Origin: Anaerolineales bacterium
GTDB taxonomy: Bacteria > Chloroflexota > Anaerolineae > Anaerolineales > UBA6663
Reading direction: 5' to 3'
DNA: 5,749 bases
Assembly: GCA_016789165.1 (NCBI GenBank)
Contig: JAEURL010000420.1
Location: forward strand, 1-5,749
The notes beneath the pieces were generated by a model that did no database searches, had not been told where the DNA came from, and was given only the letters and a program-made list of their open reading frames with translations. Below are positions 1 to 5,435 of the stretch, one piece after another; the first letter of the stretch is position 1, and each line of letters begins with the position of its first letter. A program made the translations under genes and the position numbers.

Positions 1-677
1 GCGCCGGCGGCCAGCGCCGCGCGCCGCTCCGCCACCAGTTGTTGCACCGCCTGATCGAGCTGGCGCAGGGCGGCCTGGAAGCGCTGGTGGCGCGGCGTGG
101 GCGCCCAGAGCGGCAGGGCCAGCGGGGTCTGGGCGCGATAGACGATGAAATCCAGCGCGGTCAGGACGGCCCGGACCAGGCCGCCGGCCTGGGCGCTCAA
201 ATCGGTGCTGAACAGCGTGTGGCCGACCACCTCCAGCGCCAACGCCATCATCTCGGCGTCCACGTCCAGGGGGGCGCCGGCCGGGTGGGCCGCCCATAAC
301 GCCCGGCGGCGCTCGGCCGCGGCCGTCATCGCCGCGCCGAAATCCGCGAGGCGCTGGCGGTGGAAGGCCGGCTGCATCATCCGGCGCTGGCGCAGCCAGA
401 CCTCGCCGTCACTGGTGAGCAGGCCCCGGCCCGTTACCAGCGCCAGGGTATTGAACTGGATTGTGTCTTTGCTGTAATTCCGGTGGTTGTCCTGCAGGAC
501 GTGCCGGACGGCGGCGGGGTCGTTCACGGCGAAGACGGCCAGGTTGCCGATGGGGAACTGGACCACGGCGCCGTAGTCCTGCGCGCAGCCCAGCAGGAAG
601 CTAAGCGGGTCGCGCTGGATGGCTTGAATCTGGCGGAGGAGAGTTGGGCCGGACGGGCCGGGGGCGCTGGGTTTCAT
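1..677 (-). CDS. Cytochrome P450, N-terminal part (cut by left window edge)
   Basis: Reading the minus strand from the ATG at 677 gives an open frame of 225 codons with no stop before the edge; a full P450 is usually 400-470 residues, so about half is present. Seen: a proline-rich start, then a P450-like beta-1 region (about 35-60, YGAVVQFPIG...FAVNDPAAVRHVL), a B/B' region (NYSKD, 67-71), GRGLLTSDGEVW (83-94) and the C-helix WLRQRRMMQPAFH (94-106). In this family W94 and R98 (WxxxR) contact a haem propionate. The I-helix, ExxR and haem-binding Cys motifs would lie beyond base 1. The family makes haem-thiolate monooxygenases that insert oxygen into organic substrates using a redox partner; the substrate here is unknown. 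It lies 30 bases downstream of the YjfB-like gene on the same strand. No Shine-Dalgarno precedes the ATG. Family assignment is strong; subfamily is not determined. Confidence 0.9.
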   Translation of the reverse strand, partial: MKPSAPGPSGPTLLRQIQAIQRDPLSFLLGCAQDYGAVVQFPIGNLAVFAVNDPAAVRHVLQDNHRNYSKDTIQFNTLALVTGRGLLTSDGEVWLRQRRMMQPAFHRQRLADFGAAMTAAAERRRALWAAHPAGAPLDVDAEMMALALEVVGHTLFSTDLSAQAGGLVRAVLTALDFIVYRAQTPLALPLWAPTPRHQRFQAALRQLDQAVQQLVAERRAALAAG

Positions 678-685
678 CGGGGCCG

Positions 686-691
686 ATGATA
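686..691 (-). promoter_or_regulatory. Possible -10 element (TATCAT) directly before the P450 start
   Basis: On the minus strand TATCAT ends 8 bases before the ATG at 677 and sits in GC-rich DNA. Transcription would begin at or next to the start codon. There is no good -35 hexamer 16-18 bases upstream, and the gene could instead be co-transcribed with the YjfB-like gene. Weak on its own; it gains weight from the same arrangement at other starts in this window. Confidence 0.3.
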
Positions 692-707
692 ACCCAGACC
701 AGGGGGA

Positions 708-905
708 TCAGGCGTACACGTCAACGCCGCCGCGGGCCGCGGCCGTGGTCTGCTGGATCATGCGCAGCAGTGCTTCAGCCTGAGCGCGCTCCGTATCCTG
801 CACTTGCTTGAGGACGGCGACGGCCACCTGAGACTGGATCTGGCCGGATTTGAGCGCGCTGGCGGATTCAGCCATGGCCACGGGCGAAGAGGCGGCAATG
901 TTCAT
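708..905 (-). CDS. YjfB-like small protein (putative motility protein family)
   Basis: A 65-residue protein starting at the ATG at 905 (MNIAASSPVAMAES...) and ending ...GGVDVYA. The layout matches, from memory, the small YjfB family: an M-D/N-IA start, an amphipathic helix containing AVLKQVQDTERAQAEALLRMIQQ (about 31-53), and a short C-terminal tail ending in G-x-x-(I/V)DV. Family members are about 60 residues, so this is full length. The family is labelled putative motility protein, but its molecular role is not established and no flagellar gene is visible here. No signal peptide or membrane segment is seen. The frame stays open 30 codons upstream to another ATG at 995, but the family start pattern places the real start at 905. 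No Shine-Dalgarno is present. Next to a P450 it has no obvious shared pathway. Confidence 0.72.
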   Translation of the reverse strand: MNIAASSPVAMAESASALKSGQIQSQVAVAVLKQVQDTERAQAEALLRMIQQTTAAARGGVDVYA

Positions 906-911
906 AAGTCT

Positions 912-917
912 GTTATC
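912..917 (-). promoter_or_regulatory. Possible -10 element (GATAAC) before the YjfB-like gene
   Basis: On the minus strand GATAAC ends 6 bases before the ATG at 905. A weak -35-like TTCAAG lies at 940-935, 17 bases further upstream. With no ribosome binding site, this fits a leaderless transcript from the divergent spacer at 906-978. Match to consensus is only moderate. Confidence 0.3.
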
Positions 918-966
918 GGCCCGGCCGGCGCGGTCTTGAACGGGGCGCGGCCGGCGGGAAATGTGG

Positions 967-972
967 CACAAT
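967..972 (+). promoter_or_regulatory. Possible -10 element (CACAAT) before the VOC gene
   Basis: CACAAT ends 6 bases before the ATG at 979 inside the 73-base divergent spacer. No -35 match stands at 16-18 bases; TTGAAC at 936-941 is 25 bases away, too far. No Shine-Dalgarno lies before the ATG, so a leaderless start is plausible. Confidence 0.35.
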
Positions 973-978
973 GCCGGC

Positions 979-1350
979 ATGCTGACGCCGTTCACTCAGG
1001 CCATCACCTTCCTGCCCACCCCGGACCTGGCCGGCACCGCCCGTTTCTACGGGCAGGGGCTGGGCCTGCGCCTGGCCCGCGATCAAGGCACATGCCACAT
1101 TTACCACGTCGCCGGCGGCGCTTATCTGGGGTTCTGCCAGAACGCGGCCGTGATGCCCGAGCCGGGGCGCGTGGTGCTGACCTTGATCACGGCTGATGTG
1201 GACGGTTGGTGCGCCCGTCTGCGGGCCGCGGGGGTCGAGATCGTCAAGGCGCCGGCCGACAACCCGCCGTACCGGATCTACAACGCCTTCGTGCGTGACC
1301 CGAACGGCTATCTGGTGGAAGTACAACGGTTTTGGGAAGCGTTGGAGTAA
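979..1350 (+). CDS. VOC superfamily (glyoxalase/bleomycin resistance/dioxygenase fold) protein
   Basis: A 123-residue protein, the usual size of a single two-module VOC protein. Visible hallmarks are the first beta strand followed by PTPDLAGTARFYGQGLGL (13-30), a middle helix VDGWCARLRAAGVEIV, and the C-terminal FVRDPNGYLVEV (ending at 115). Glu114 in LVEV sits where VOC enzymes keep a metal ligand. At the usual first-ligand position, seven residues before D16, there is Ile9 rather than His, so canonical metal chemistry is doubtful. A binding or resistance role, or a divergent enzyme, are both possible. Likely cytoplasmic, with no signal peptide. I chose the ATG at 979 over the in-frame ATG at 961 because the VOC fold begins about eight residues after it and the candidate -10 at 967-972 would exclude the upstream start. 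The next gene begins 11 bases after its stop, so the two are probably one operon. Confidence 0.85.
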   Translation: MLTPFTQAITFLPTPDLAGTARFYGQGLGLRLARDQGTCHIYHVAGGAYLGFCQNAAVMPEPGRVVLTLITADVDGWCARLRAAGVEIVKAPADNPPYRIYNAFVRDPNGYLVEVQRFWEALE

Positions 1351-1354
1351 GGAG
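1349..1354 (+). promoter_or_regulatory. Ribosome binding site AAGGAG for the GH-A-like gene
   Basis: AAGGAG overlaps the stop of the VOC gene and stands 7 bases before the ATG at 1362. It fixes that start over the in-frame ATG at 1332, which lies inside the VOC gene and would bury the signal peptide behind ten extra residues. Confidence 0.8.
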
Positions 1355-1361
1355 CAAAACG

Positions 1362-2711
1362 ATGCGGCGATGGATCAATGCCTTGCTGGCGCTGGCGCTG
1401 CTGTTGGGGGCCATGCCGGCCCAGGCCCAGACGGCGCCGCCCGACCTGCGGTTTGGCGCGGTGGAAGCCTATATGGCGCCGGACCGGGCGGCCGAGCTGC
1501 GCGTGGGCTGGGACCGGATGGTGGTGCGCTGGCATGAGCGTCAGCCGGACAGCCCGGACCAGTGGAATGTGCCCGGCGAGGAGGGCCAGCGCGTGGACGC
1601 GGCCCTGGCCGCCGGCCGCGAGACCGTGATGCTGCTGATGGGCACGCCGGCCTGGGCCACCGACGGCGCCCCGCTCGGCGGGGTGCCGCGCGGGTTGTAT
1701 CTGCCCGTCGACGACCCGGGCAACCTGTGGGCGGCCTTCGTGCGCCGGATGGTGAGCGAGTACGCCGGCCGCGTCAACCACTGGATCATCTGGAACGAGC
1801 CGGACATCGCGCCCGAGGACTTCGGCGCGCAATTTATCGGCTCGGTGCAGGATTACTACCAACTGCTCAAGATCGCCTACCAGGCGGCCAAGCGCGCCAA
1901 CCCGCAGGCCGTCATCCATCTGGCTGGAATGACGCACTGGCACGACGTGGTGCACAACCGGCCGTCCTACCTCCTGCGGCTCCTGCAGACGGCCAGCAAG
2001 GACCCGACCGCGCGCCGCAACAACTATTACTTTGACGTCGCCACCCTGCACATCTACTTCCGCACGGATTCGGTCTTCGACCTGATCACGCTGTACTACG
2101 GCACCCTGCGGCGCTTTGGGCTGCGCCAGCCGATCTGGCTGAACGAGACCAACGCCGCGCCGTATGACGACCCGCAGCTGCCGTGGGAGGGGCCGATGTT
2201 CCGCCTGACCATGGACCAGCAGGCCGGCTTCGTGGTCCAGGCTACAGCGCTCGCCCTGGCGGCCGGCGCGGAGCGGGTGGCGATCTACAAACTCACCAAT
2301 CCGGACGTGCCCTACGCCGGCGCCGACTACTATGGCTTGTACCGACCCGACGGCTCGTCGCGGCCGGCGGTGGAGGCCTTCCGCCTGGTCACCACCCACT
2401 TCGCCGGGGTGCGCCGGACCACCTACGTCGCCCAGCGCAGCCATTACATCGTCCGCCTGGAGCGGCCGGGCGCGGTGACGCGCGTGCTGTGGGCGCGGCA
2501 GGCGCAGGCCGTGACGGTGCGTGTGCGGGCCACGGCCGGAACGACGGCCGTGGCGCTCTATGATCCGTCCGGCGCGGCCTATCCGGTGGCCGCCGACCGC
2601 AATGGCAACTACACGCTGACCCTGCCGGCCGCGCTTTGCCCGGAGGCGGCGGCCGGCTGCGTGGTGGGCGGCACGCCCTGGGTCCTGGTGGAGACGCTTG
2701 GCCGGCGTTGA
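1362..2711 (+). CDS. Secreted clan GH-A-like glycoside hydrolase (GH39/GH5-like barrel)
   Basis: A 449-residue protein. Residues 1-22 form a clear Sec signal peptide: RR near the start, a Leu/Ala-rich core, and AQA before the likely cut at 22/23, so it is exported. The rest resembles a (beta/alpha)8 barrel of clan GH-A. It has VVRWHE near the first strands, VMLLMGTPAWA, then WIIWNEPD with Glu146 in the NEP motif (expected acid/base), TLHIYF on a later strand, and IWLNETNA with Glu262 (expected nucleophile). The 116-residue spacing between the two glutamates is normal for the clan. After about residue 340 a beta-rich C-terminal domain follows, with a Cys pair near the end (LCPEAAAGC) that could form a disulphide. 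The expected reaction is retaining hydrolysis of a beta-glycosidic bond; the sugar cannot be told from sequence. It is probably co-transcribed with the VOC gene 11 bases upstream, an odd partner. Exact GH family is uncertain. Confidence 0.82.
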   Translation: MRRWINALLALALLLGAMPAQAQTAPPDLRFGAVEAYMAPDRAAELRVGWDRMVVRWHERQPDSPDQWNVPGEEGQRVDAALAAGRETVMLLMGTPAWATDGAPLGGVPRGLYLPVDDPGNLWAAFVRRMVSEYAGRVNHWIIWNEPDIAPEDFGAQFIGSVQDYYQLLKIAYQAAKRANPQAVIHLAGMTHWHDVVHNRPSYLLRLLQTASKDPTARRNNYYFDVATLHIYFRTDSVFDLITLYYGTLRRFGLRQPIWLNETNAAPYDDPQLPWEGPMFRLTMDQQAGFVVQATALALAAGAERVAIYKLTNPDVPYAGADYYGLYRPDGSSRPAVEAFRLVTTHFAGVRRTTYVAQRSHYIVRLERPGAVTRVLWARQAQAVTVRVRATAGTTAVALYDPSGAAYPVAADRNGNYTLTLPAALCPEAAAGCVVGGTPWVLVETLGRR

Positions 2712-2713
2712 TA

Positions 2714-2722
2714 TGCTAGAAT
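2714..2722 (+). promoter_or_regulatory. Extended -10 promoter (TGC-TAGAAT) for the small membrane protein pair
   Basis: TGC followed by TAGAAT is a good extended -10 element, a type that needs little or no -35. It lies in the 18-base gap after the GH-A gene stop, in an A/T-rich patch unlike the surrounding DNA. The hexamer ends 7 bases before the ATG at 2730, so transcription should begin at the start codon itself. No Shine-Dalgarno is present. Confidence 0.6.
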
Positions 2723-2729
2723 AATTTCC

Positions 2730-3188
2730 ATGTCCGCCGCGCCGCCGCCGCTCCCCAAGGTTCGCAACCCGCGCACCGCCGCCGTGATCCGGCGCGAGGT
2801 GCTGTGGCAGATCACGGTCCCGGTGGGCGTGGCGCTGGCCCTGACCCTGGCCATGATGATCCTGATCGTGCTGGGGCGGGGGGCGCCGGTCCGCGTGGGC
2901 GCCCTGGCTGATTTCTCACTGATGCTCCTGATCGGGATCGCCTTCGGCCTGGGGTTGGGCCTGTTTGCGGTGCTGGCGGCGCTGGTGTACGGGCTGGTCT
3001 ACCTGCTGCGTGAGGCGCCGTTCTGGTTCAAGCGCCTGCAGGACTTCCTGTGGGGGGTGGCCGGCCAGACCAAGGCCATGACACGCCAGGTGGATAACCG
3101 CATCGTGGGCGTGCACATCTCGGCGGCGGCCTTGCAGAGCATCTGGGCGCAATTACGGGCGCTGTTCGCGCCGTGGAGGACACCGTGA
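2730..3188 (+). CDS. Two-helix membrane protein of unknown function
   Basis: A 152-residue protein I do not recognise. It starts with a short Pro-rich basic segment (1-25, including KVRNPRTAAVIRRE). A membrane span follows at about 28-48, then a short loop with RGAPVRVG (50-57), then a long hydrophobic, Gly-rich stretch at about 62-93 that is one long or two very short spans. The tail of about 58 residues starts with REAPFWFKRLQDFLWG, looks amphipathic, and contains few charged residues. By the positive-inside pattern both ends probably face the cytoplasm. The gene overlaps the next one by 4 bases (GTGA), which suggests translational coupling and a joint function. The first ATG after the extended -10 element was taken as the start; there is no ribosome binding site. 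No catalytic motif is seen. Confidence 0.75.
   Translation: MSAAPPPLPKVRNPRTAAVIRREVLWQITVPVGVALALTLAMMILIVLGRGAPVRVGALADFSLMLLIGIAFGLGLGLFAVLAALVYGLVYLLREAPFWFKRLQDFLWGVAGQTKAMTRQVDNRIVGVHISAAALQSIWAQLRALFAPWRTP
3175..3180 (+). promoter_or_regulatory. Ribosome binding site GGAGGA for the 73-residue membrane protein
   Basis: GGAGGA lies inside the end of the preceding gene, 4 bases before the GTG at 3185. It supports that start over the in-frame GTG at 3173, which overlaps the motif itself. Confidence 0.7.
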
Positions 3189-3406
3189 GTAATCTGAATT
3201 GGCGCACGCGGGCCATGCTGGCCGGCGGGGCAGTGGGGGCGCTGTTGGGGGTGGTGGCCGCCTACGTCTACGTGAACTCGGTGGACAAGAACGACGAGGT
3301 GCCGGACCTCAATCCGGCTGAGGCGGTGGCCATCGGCCTGGCGGTGCTGGGCGTGCTGCGGCAGATCGCGGCGCTGCCCGAAGGGAAGAAGGGGAAGAAG
3401 AAGTAA
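3185..3406 (+). CDS. Small membrane protein with glycine-zipper helix and lysine tail, function unknown
   Basis: A 73-residue protein starting at GTG 3185, whose start overlaps the stop of the gene before it (GTGA). Residues 10-30 form a membrane helix with a glycine-zipper pattern (GGAVGALLG, Gly at 14, 15, 18 and 22), common in helices that pack against each other. An acidic loop follows (DKNDEVPDLNPAE, 34-46), then a second, weaker hydrophobic helix (47-64), then the tail PEGKKGKKK. The basic tail and basic N-terminus (NWRTR) suggest both ends lie in the cytoplasm, with the acidic loop outside. I know no family for it. Coupling to the two-helix protein upstream suggests the two proteins act together, perhaps as a complex; this is inference. 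A strong terminator begins 28 bases after its stop. Confidence 0.75.
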   Translation: MSNLNWRTRAMLAGGAVGALLGVVAAYVYVNSVDKNDEVPDLNPAEAVAIGLAVLGVLRQIAALPEGKKGKKK

Positions 3407-3434
3407 GCGCCACCCCACGCAGAAATTGACCGCC

Positions 3435-3465
3435 CTGCCGGCCGACCCAGGCCGGCAGTTTTTTT
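3435..3465 (+). terminator. Intrinsic (rho-independent) terminator
   Basis: A perfect 9-bp GC-rich stem, CTGCCGGCC (3435-3443) with GGCCGGCAG (3450-3458), encloses a 6-base loop (GACCCA) and is followed at once by seven T's (3459-3465). It closes the plus-strand unit ending with the 73-residue protein and separates it from the TetR operon promoter 28 bases on. Confidence 0.95.
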
Positions 3466-3493
3466 GTCAGCCCCAAGGCATGACATTCGGGCA

Positions 3494-3521
3494 TTGACTC
3501 GCTCGGCGCTCTGCTTATAAT
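3494..3521 (+). promoter_or_regulatory. Sigma70-type promoter of the TetR/ABC exporter operon
   Basis: TTGACT (3494-3499) matches the -35 consensus at five of six positions, and TATAAT (3516-3521) matches the -10 perfectly, with a 16-base spacer. The expected start of transcription is near 3528, inside the TetR-type inverted repeat. This leaves a leader of about 30 bases before the ATG at 3559. Confidence 0.88.
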
Positions 3522-3524
3522 GCG

Positions 3525-3542
3525 AATGAACGTTCGTTCATT
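3525..3542 (+). promoter_or_regulatory. TetR-family operator, AATGAACGTTCGTTCATT
   Basis: Two perfect 8-base arms, AATGAACG and CGTTCATT, flank a 2-base TT centre. Size, symmetry and position just after the -10 element are typical of operators bound by TetR-family repressors. A protein bound here would block RNA polymerase at the start site. The TetR gene begins 16 bases downstream, so negative autoregulation of the whole operon is the simplest reading. Confidence 0.85.
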
Positions 3543-3549
3543 TACGAGT

Positions 3550-3553
3550 GGAG
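3550..3553 (+). promoter_or_regulatory. Ribosome binding site (GGAG) for the TetR gene
   Basis: GGAG lies 5 bases before the ATG at 3559. It favours this start over the in-frame ATGs at 3520 and 3526, which fall in the -10 element and the operator, at or upstream of the expected transcription start. Confidence 0.7.
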
Positions 3554-3558
3554 ACCGT

Positions 3559-4221
3559 ATGGCCAGCCCTACCTCGCCCGCCGCGCTCTCCGAGCCGGCC
3601 GAGCCCAGCAAAGGCGAAGCGACCCGCGCCCGGGTGATCGAGGCCGCGCACGCCTTGTTCCTCAAGCAAGGCTTTCACGGCACCAGCATGCGTGCGATTG
3701 CCGACAAGGCCGGCCTGGCCGTTGGCGGCATCTACAACCACTTCGGCACTAAGGAAGAGATCTTCGCCGCGGTCCTGGACGCTAACCACCCCTACCATCT
3801 GGTGCTGCCAACCCTGGAGGAGACGCAGGGCGAGACGGTGGAGGCCTTCGTCCGCGACGCCGCCCGCCGCTTCCAGGTCGGCCTGGACGGCGCCGAAACG
3901 CGCCTGTTGCCGCTGATGTTTATGGAGCTGGTGGAATTCCAGGGCCGGCACATCCGCAGCCTGGCCAACCAGCTGTTACCGCCCCTGCTGGCGTTTCTGC
4001 AAAAACTGCAGACGCGGCGCGGCCGGCTGCGCAACCTGCCGCTGCCGGTGCTGCTGCGCGCCCTGTTCGGGCTGTTGGTGGGGCACCTGATCACCGACAT
4101 GATCCTGCGCGGCCTCAAACATGCGCCGGCGCTGAAAGGCCTGGAAGATTACCCGTGGTTTGACGCCACGGTCGATATCTACCTGCACGGCATCCTGGCC
4201 GAAGAGGAGCCCGCCGCGTGA
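3559..4221 (+). CDS. TetR/AcrR-family transcriptional repressor
   Basis: A 220-residue protein, the usual TetR length. A flexible Pro/Ala/Ser/Glu-rich N-terminus (1-20) leads into the DNA-binding domain. Helix 1 is TRARVIEAAHALFLKQGF (22-39). The helix-turn-helix follows, TSMRAIADKAGLAVGGIYNHF (42-62), then the family's conserved GTKEEIFAAVL (63-73). The helical C-terminal part (about 80-220) is a ligand-binding and dimerisation domain with a hydrophobic stretch (LLRALFGLLVGHLITDMIL), suiting a lipophilic ligand; the ligand is unknown. It is the first gene of an operon with an ABC-2 permease overlapping its stop (GTGA) and a HlyD-type protein. Such regulators usually sense a compound the pump exports and release the operator when it is bound. 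Repression of its own promoter through the 3525-3542 palindrome is inferred. Confidence 0.93.
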   Translation: MASPTSPAALSEPAEPSKGEATRARVIEAAHALFLKQGFHGTSMRAIADKAGLAVGGIYNHFGTKEEIFAAVLDANHPYHLVLPTLEETQGETVEAFVRDAARRFQVGLDGAETRLLPLMFMELVEFQGRHIRSLANQLLPPLLAFLQKLQTRRGRLRNLPLPVLLRALFGLLVGHLITDMILRGLKHAPALKGLEDYPWFDATVDIYLHGILAEEEPAA

Positions 4222-5348
4222 ACACGCGCCTGCTGTCCATCGTCCGCAAAGAGTTCATCCAGATTTCGCGTGATCCGCGCACGCTGATCCTGGTGCTGAT
4301 CATCCCGGTGATGCAGCTCTTCCTGCTGGGCTACGCCGCCACCAACGACGTGCGTAACGTGCCGCTGGCCGTCTTTGACCAGGACCGCGGGCCGGCCGCG
4401 CGCAGCCTGCTGGACGCCTTCCGCGCCGCGGACTATTTCCGCCTGGCCTACGACGTGGACTCCCAGGCTGAGCTGCAATCCCTGATCGACGGCGGCCAGG
4501 CGCGGGCCGGCCTGATCATCCCGCCCGATTACAGCACGCGTCTGAGCGGCGGCGGCAACGCGTCCGTGGCCTTCATTCTGGACGGCAGCGACCCCACCGT
4601 GGCGGCCACCGCCCTCTCGGCCGCGCAGCTGATCGGCCAAACGCGCGCCACCGCGATCATGGCCGAGCGCCTGGAGCGCCGCGGCGCCTCCCTGCGCGTG
4701 GCCCTGCCGGTGGAGGTGCGCACCCAGGTCTGGTACAACCCCGACCTCGAACAGGCCTACTTCATGGTGCCGGGCGTGATCGGCATGATCCTGTTCGCGC
4801 TGACCTCCATCCTGACCGCCACCGCCATCGTGCGCGAGCGTGAGCGCGGCACCATCGAGCAGCTGATCGTCACCCCGATCCGCTCGTGGGAGCTGGTGGT
4901 GGGCAAGCTGCTGCCGTACGTGGTGCTGGCGCTGCTGAACACCATTGAGGTGCTCGTCATCGGCGCCTGGTGGTTCGGCGTGCCCGTGCGCGGCAACGTG
5001 GCCCTGATCCTGGGCGTCTCGGCCATCTTCCTGATGTCCAGCCTGGGCATCGGCCTGCTGGCCTCCACCATCGCCAACACCCAGCAGGAGGCCATGCTGA
5101 GCGTGTGGATGATGCTCCTGCCCAGCATCTTCCTCTCCGGCTTCTTTTTCCCGCTGGAAGCCATGCCGTTGGTGCTGCGCTGGCTCTCGTACGCCATGCC
5201 GCTGCGCTACTACCTGGTCATCATCCGCTCGATGATGCTCAAGGGCGTGGGGCTGGAGGCCATCCAGGGCGACGTGCTGGCGCTGACGATTTTCGGCGTG
5301 GTGATTATGGGCGCGGCGGCGGCGCGCTTCCGCAAGCGTTTGGATTAA
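4218..5348 (+). CDS. ABC-2 type transporter permease (YbhS/YbhR/YhhJ-like)
   Basis: A 376-residue inner membrane protein with the layout of the ABC-2 permease family. The cytoplasmic start RKEFIQISRDPRTL (10-23) leads into membrane helix 1 (about 22-41). A large extracytoplasmic domain follows (about 45-175, with VFDQDRGPAAR and FILDGSDP). Five further helices lie at about 181-204, 229-250, 256-280, 287-310 and 345-366. The cytoplasmic segment RERERGTIEQLIVTPI (206-221) is the family's conserved region that couples to the ATPase. It would export a drug, lipid or similar hydrophobic compound using an ATPase subunit. The GTG start at 4218 overlaps the TetR stop (GTGA) and has GAGGAG 8 bases upstream (4204-4209). 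Its partner HlyD-type gene begins 87 bases after its stop. Only one permease is visible; related systems often use two or a homodimer. The substrate cannot be told. Confidence 0.93.
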   Translation: MNTRLLSIVRKEFIQISRDPRTLILVLIIPVMQLFLLGYAATNDVRNVPLAVFDQDRGPAARSLLDAFRAADYFRLAYDVDSQAELQSLIDGGQARAGLIIPPDYSTRLSGGGNASVAFILDGSDPTVAATALSAAQLIGQTRATAIMAERLERRGASLRVALPVEVRTQVWYNPDLEQAYFMVPGVIGMILFALTSILTATAIVRERERGTIEQLIVTPIRSWELVVGKLLPYVVLALLNTIEVLVIGAWWFGVPVRGNVALILGVSAIFLMSSLGIGLLASTIANTQQEAMLSVWMMLLPSIFLSGFFFPLEAMPLVLRWLSYAMPLRYYLVIIRSMMLKGVGLEAIQGDVLALTIFGVVIMGAAAARFRKRLD

Positions 5349-5424
5349 CGTCCCGATCCCAAGCCCTCCCGCCGGGGCCGGCCACTGCGCGTGCCGGGCG
5401 CGGGGCGCATGGGATTGGGGAATT

Positions 5425-5428
5425 GGAG
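5425..5428 (+). promoter_or_regulatory. Ribosome binding site (GGAG) for the HlyD-type gene
   Basis: GGAG stands 7 bases before the ATG at 5436 and favours it over the in-frame ATG at 5409, which has only G/C-rich sequence without a clear motif before it. The preceding gap at 5349-5424 shows no terminator or promoter I could support. Confidence 0.65.
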
Positions 5429-5435
5429 AATTGCC

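Noticed and set aside
39..689. Three overlapping plus-strand frames (39-299, 145-477, 360-689)
   Set aside because: All lie opposite the P450 reading frame, which carries the real protein signature including WxxxR.
922..956. Direct repeat CGGCCGGCG at 922-930 and 948-956 in the divergent spacer
   Set aside because: GGCCGG-type words are very common throughout this GC-rich window, so two copies are expected by chance.
961..978. Upstream in-frame ATG for the VOC gene
   Set aside because: It would add six residues (MWHNAG) before the fold start and overlap the candidate -10 element. It remains possible.
1308..2444. 378-residue open frame on the minus strand
   Set aside because: Antisense to the GH-A gene, with no domain and a shadow-like Arg/Gly/His/Val-rich composition.
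3520..3558. Upstream in-frame ATGs (3520, 3526) for the TetR gene
   Set aside because: They overlap the TATAAT box and the operator and would lie at or before the expected transcript start. ATG 3559 has a GGAG site.
5349..5435. Possible hairpin in the gap between permease and HlyD genes (CCGGC/GCCGG)
   Set aside because: Only about five base pairs with a ten-base loop and no T-run; it is not a supported terminator.
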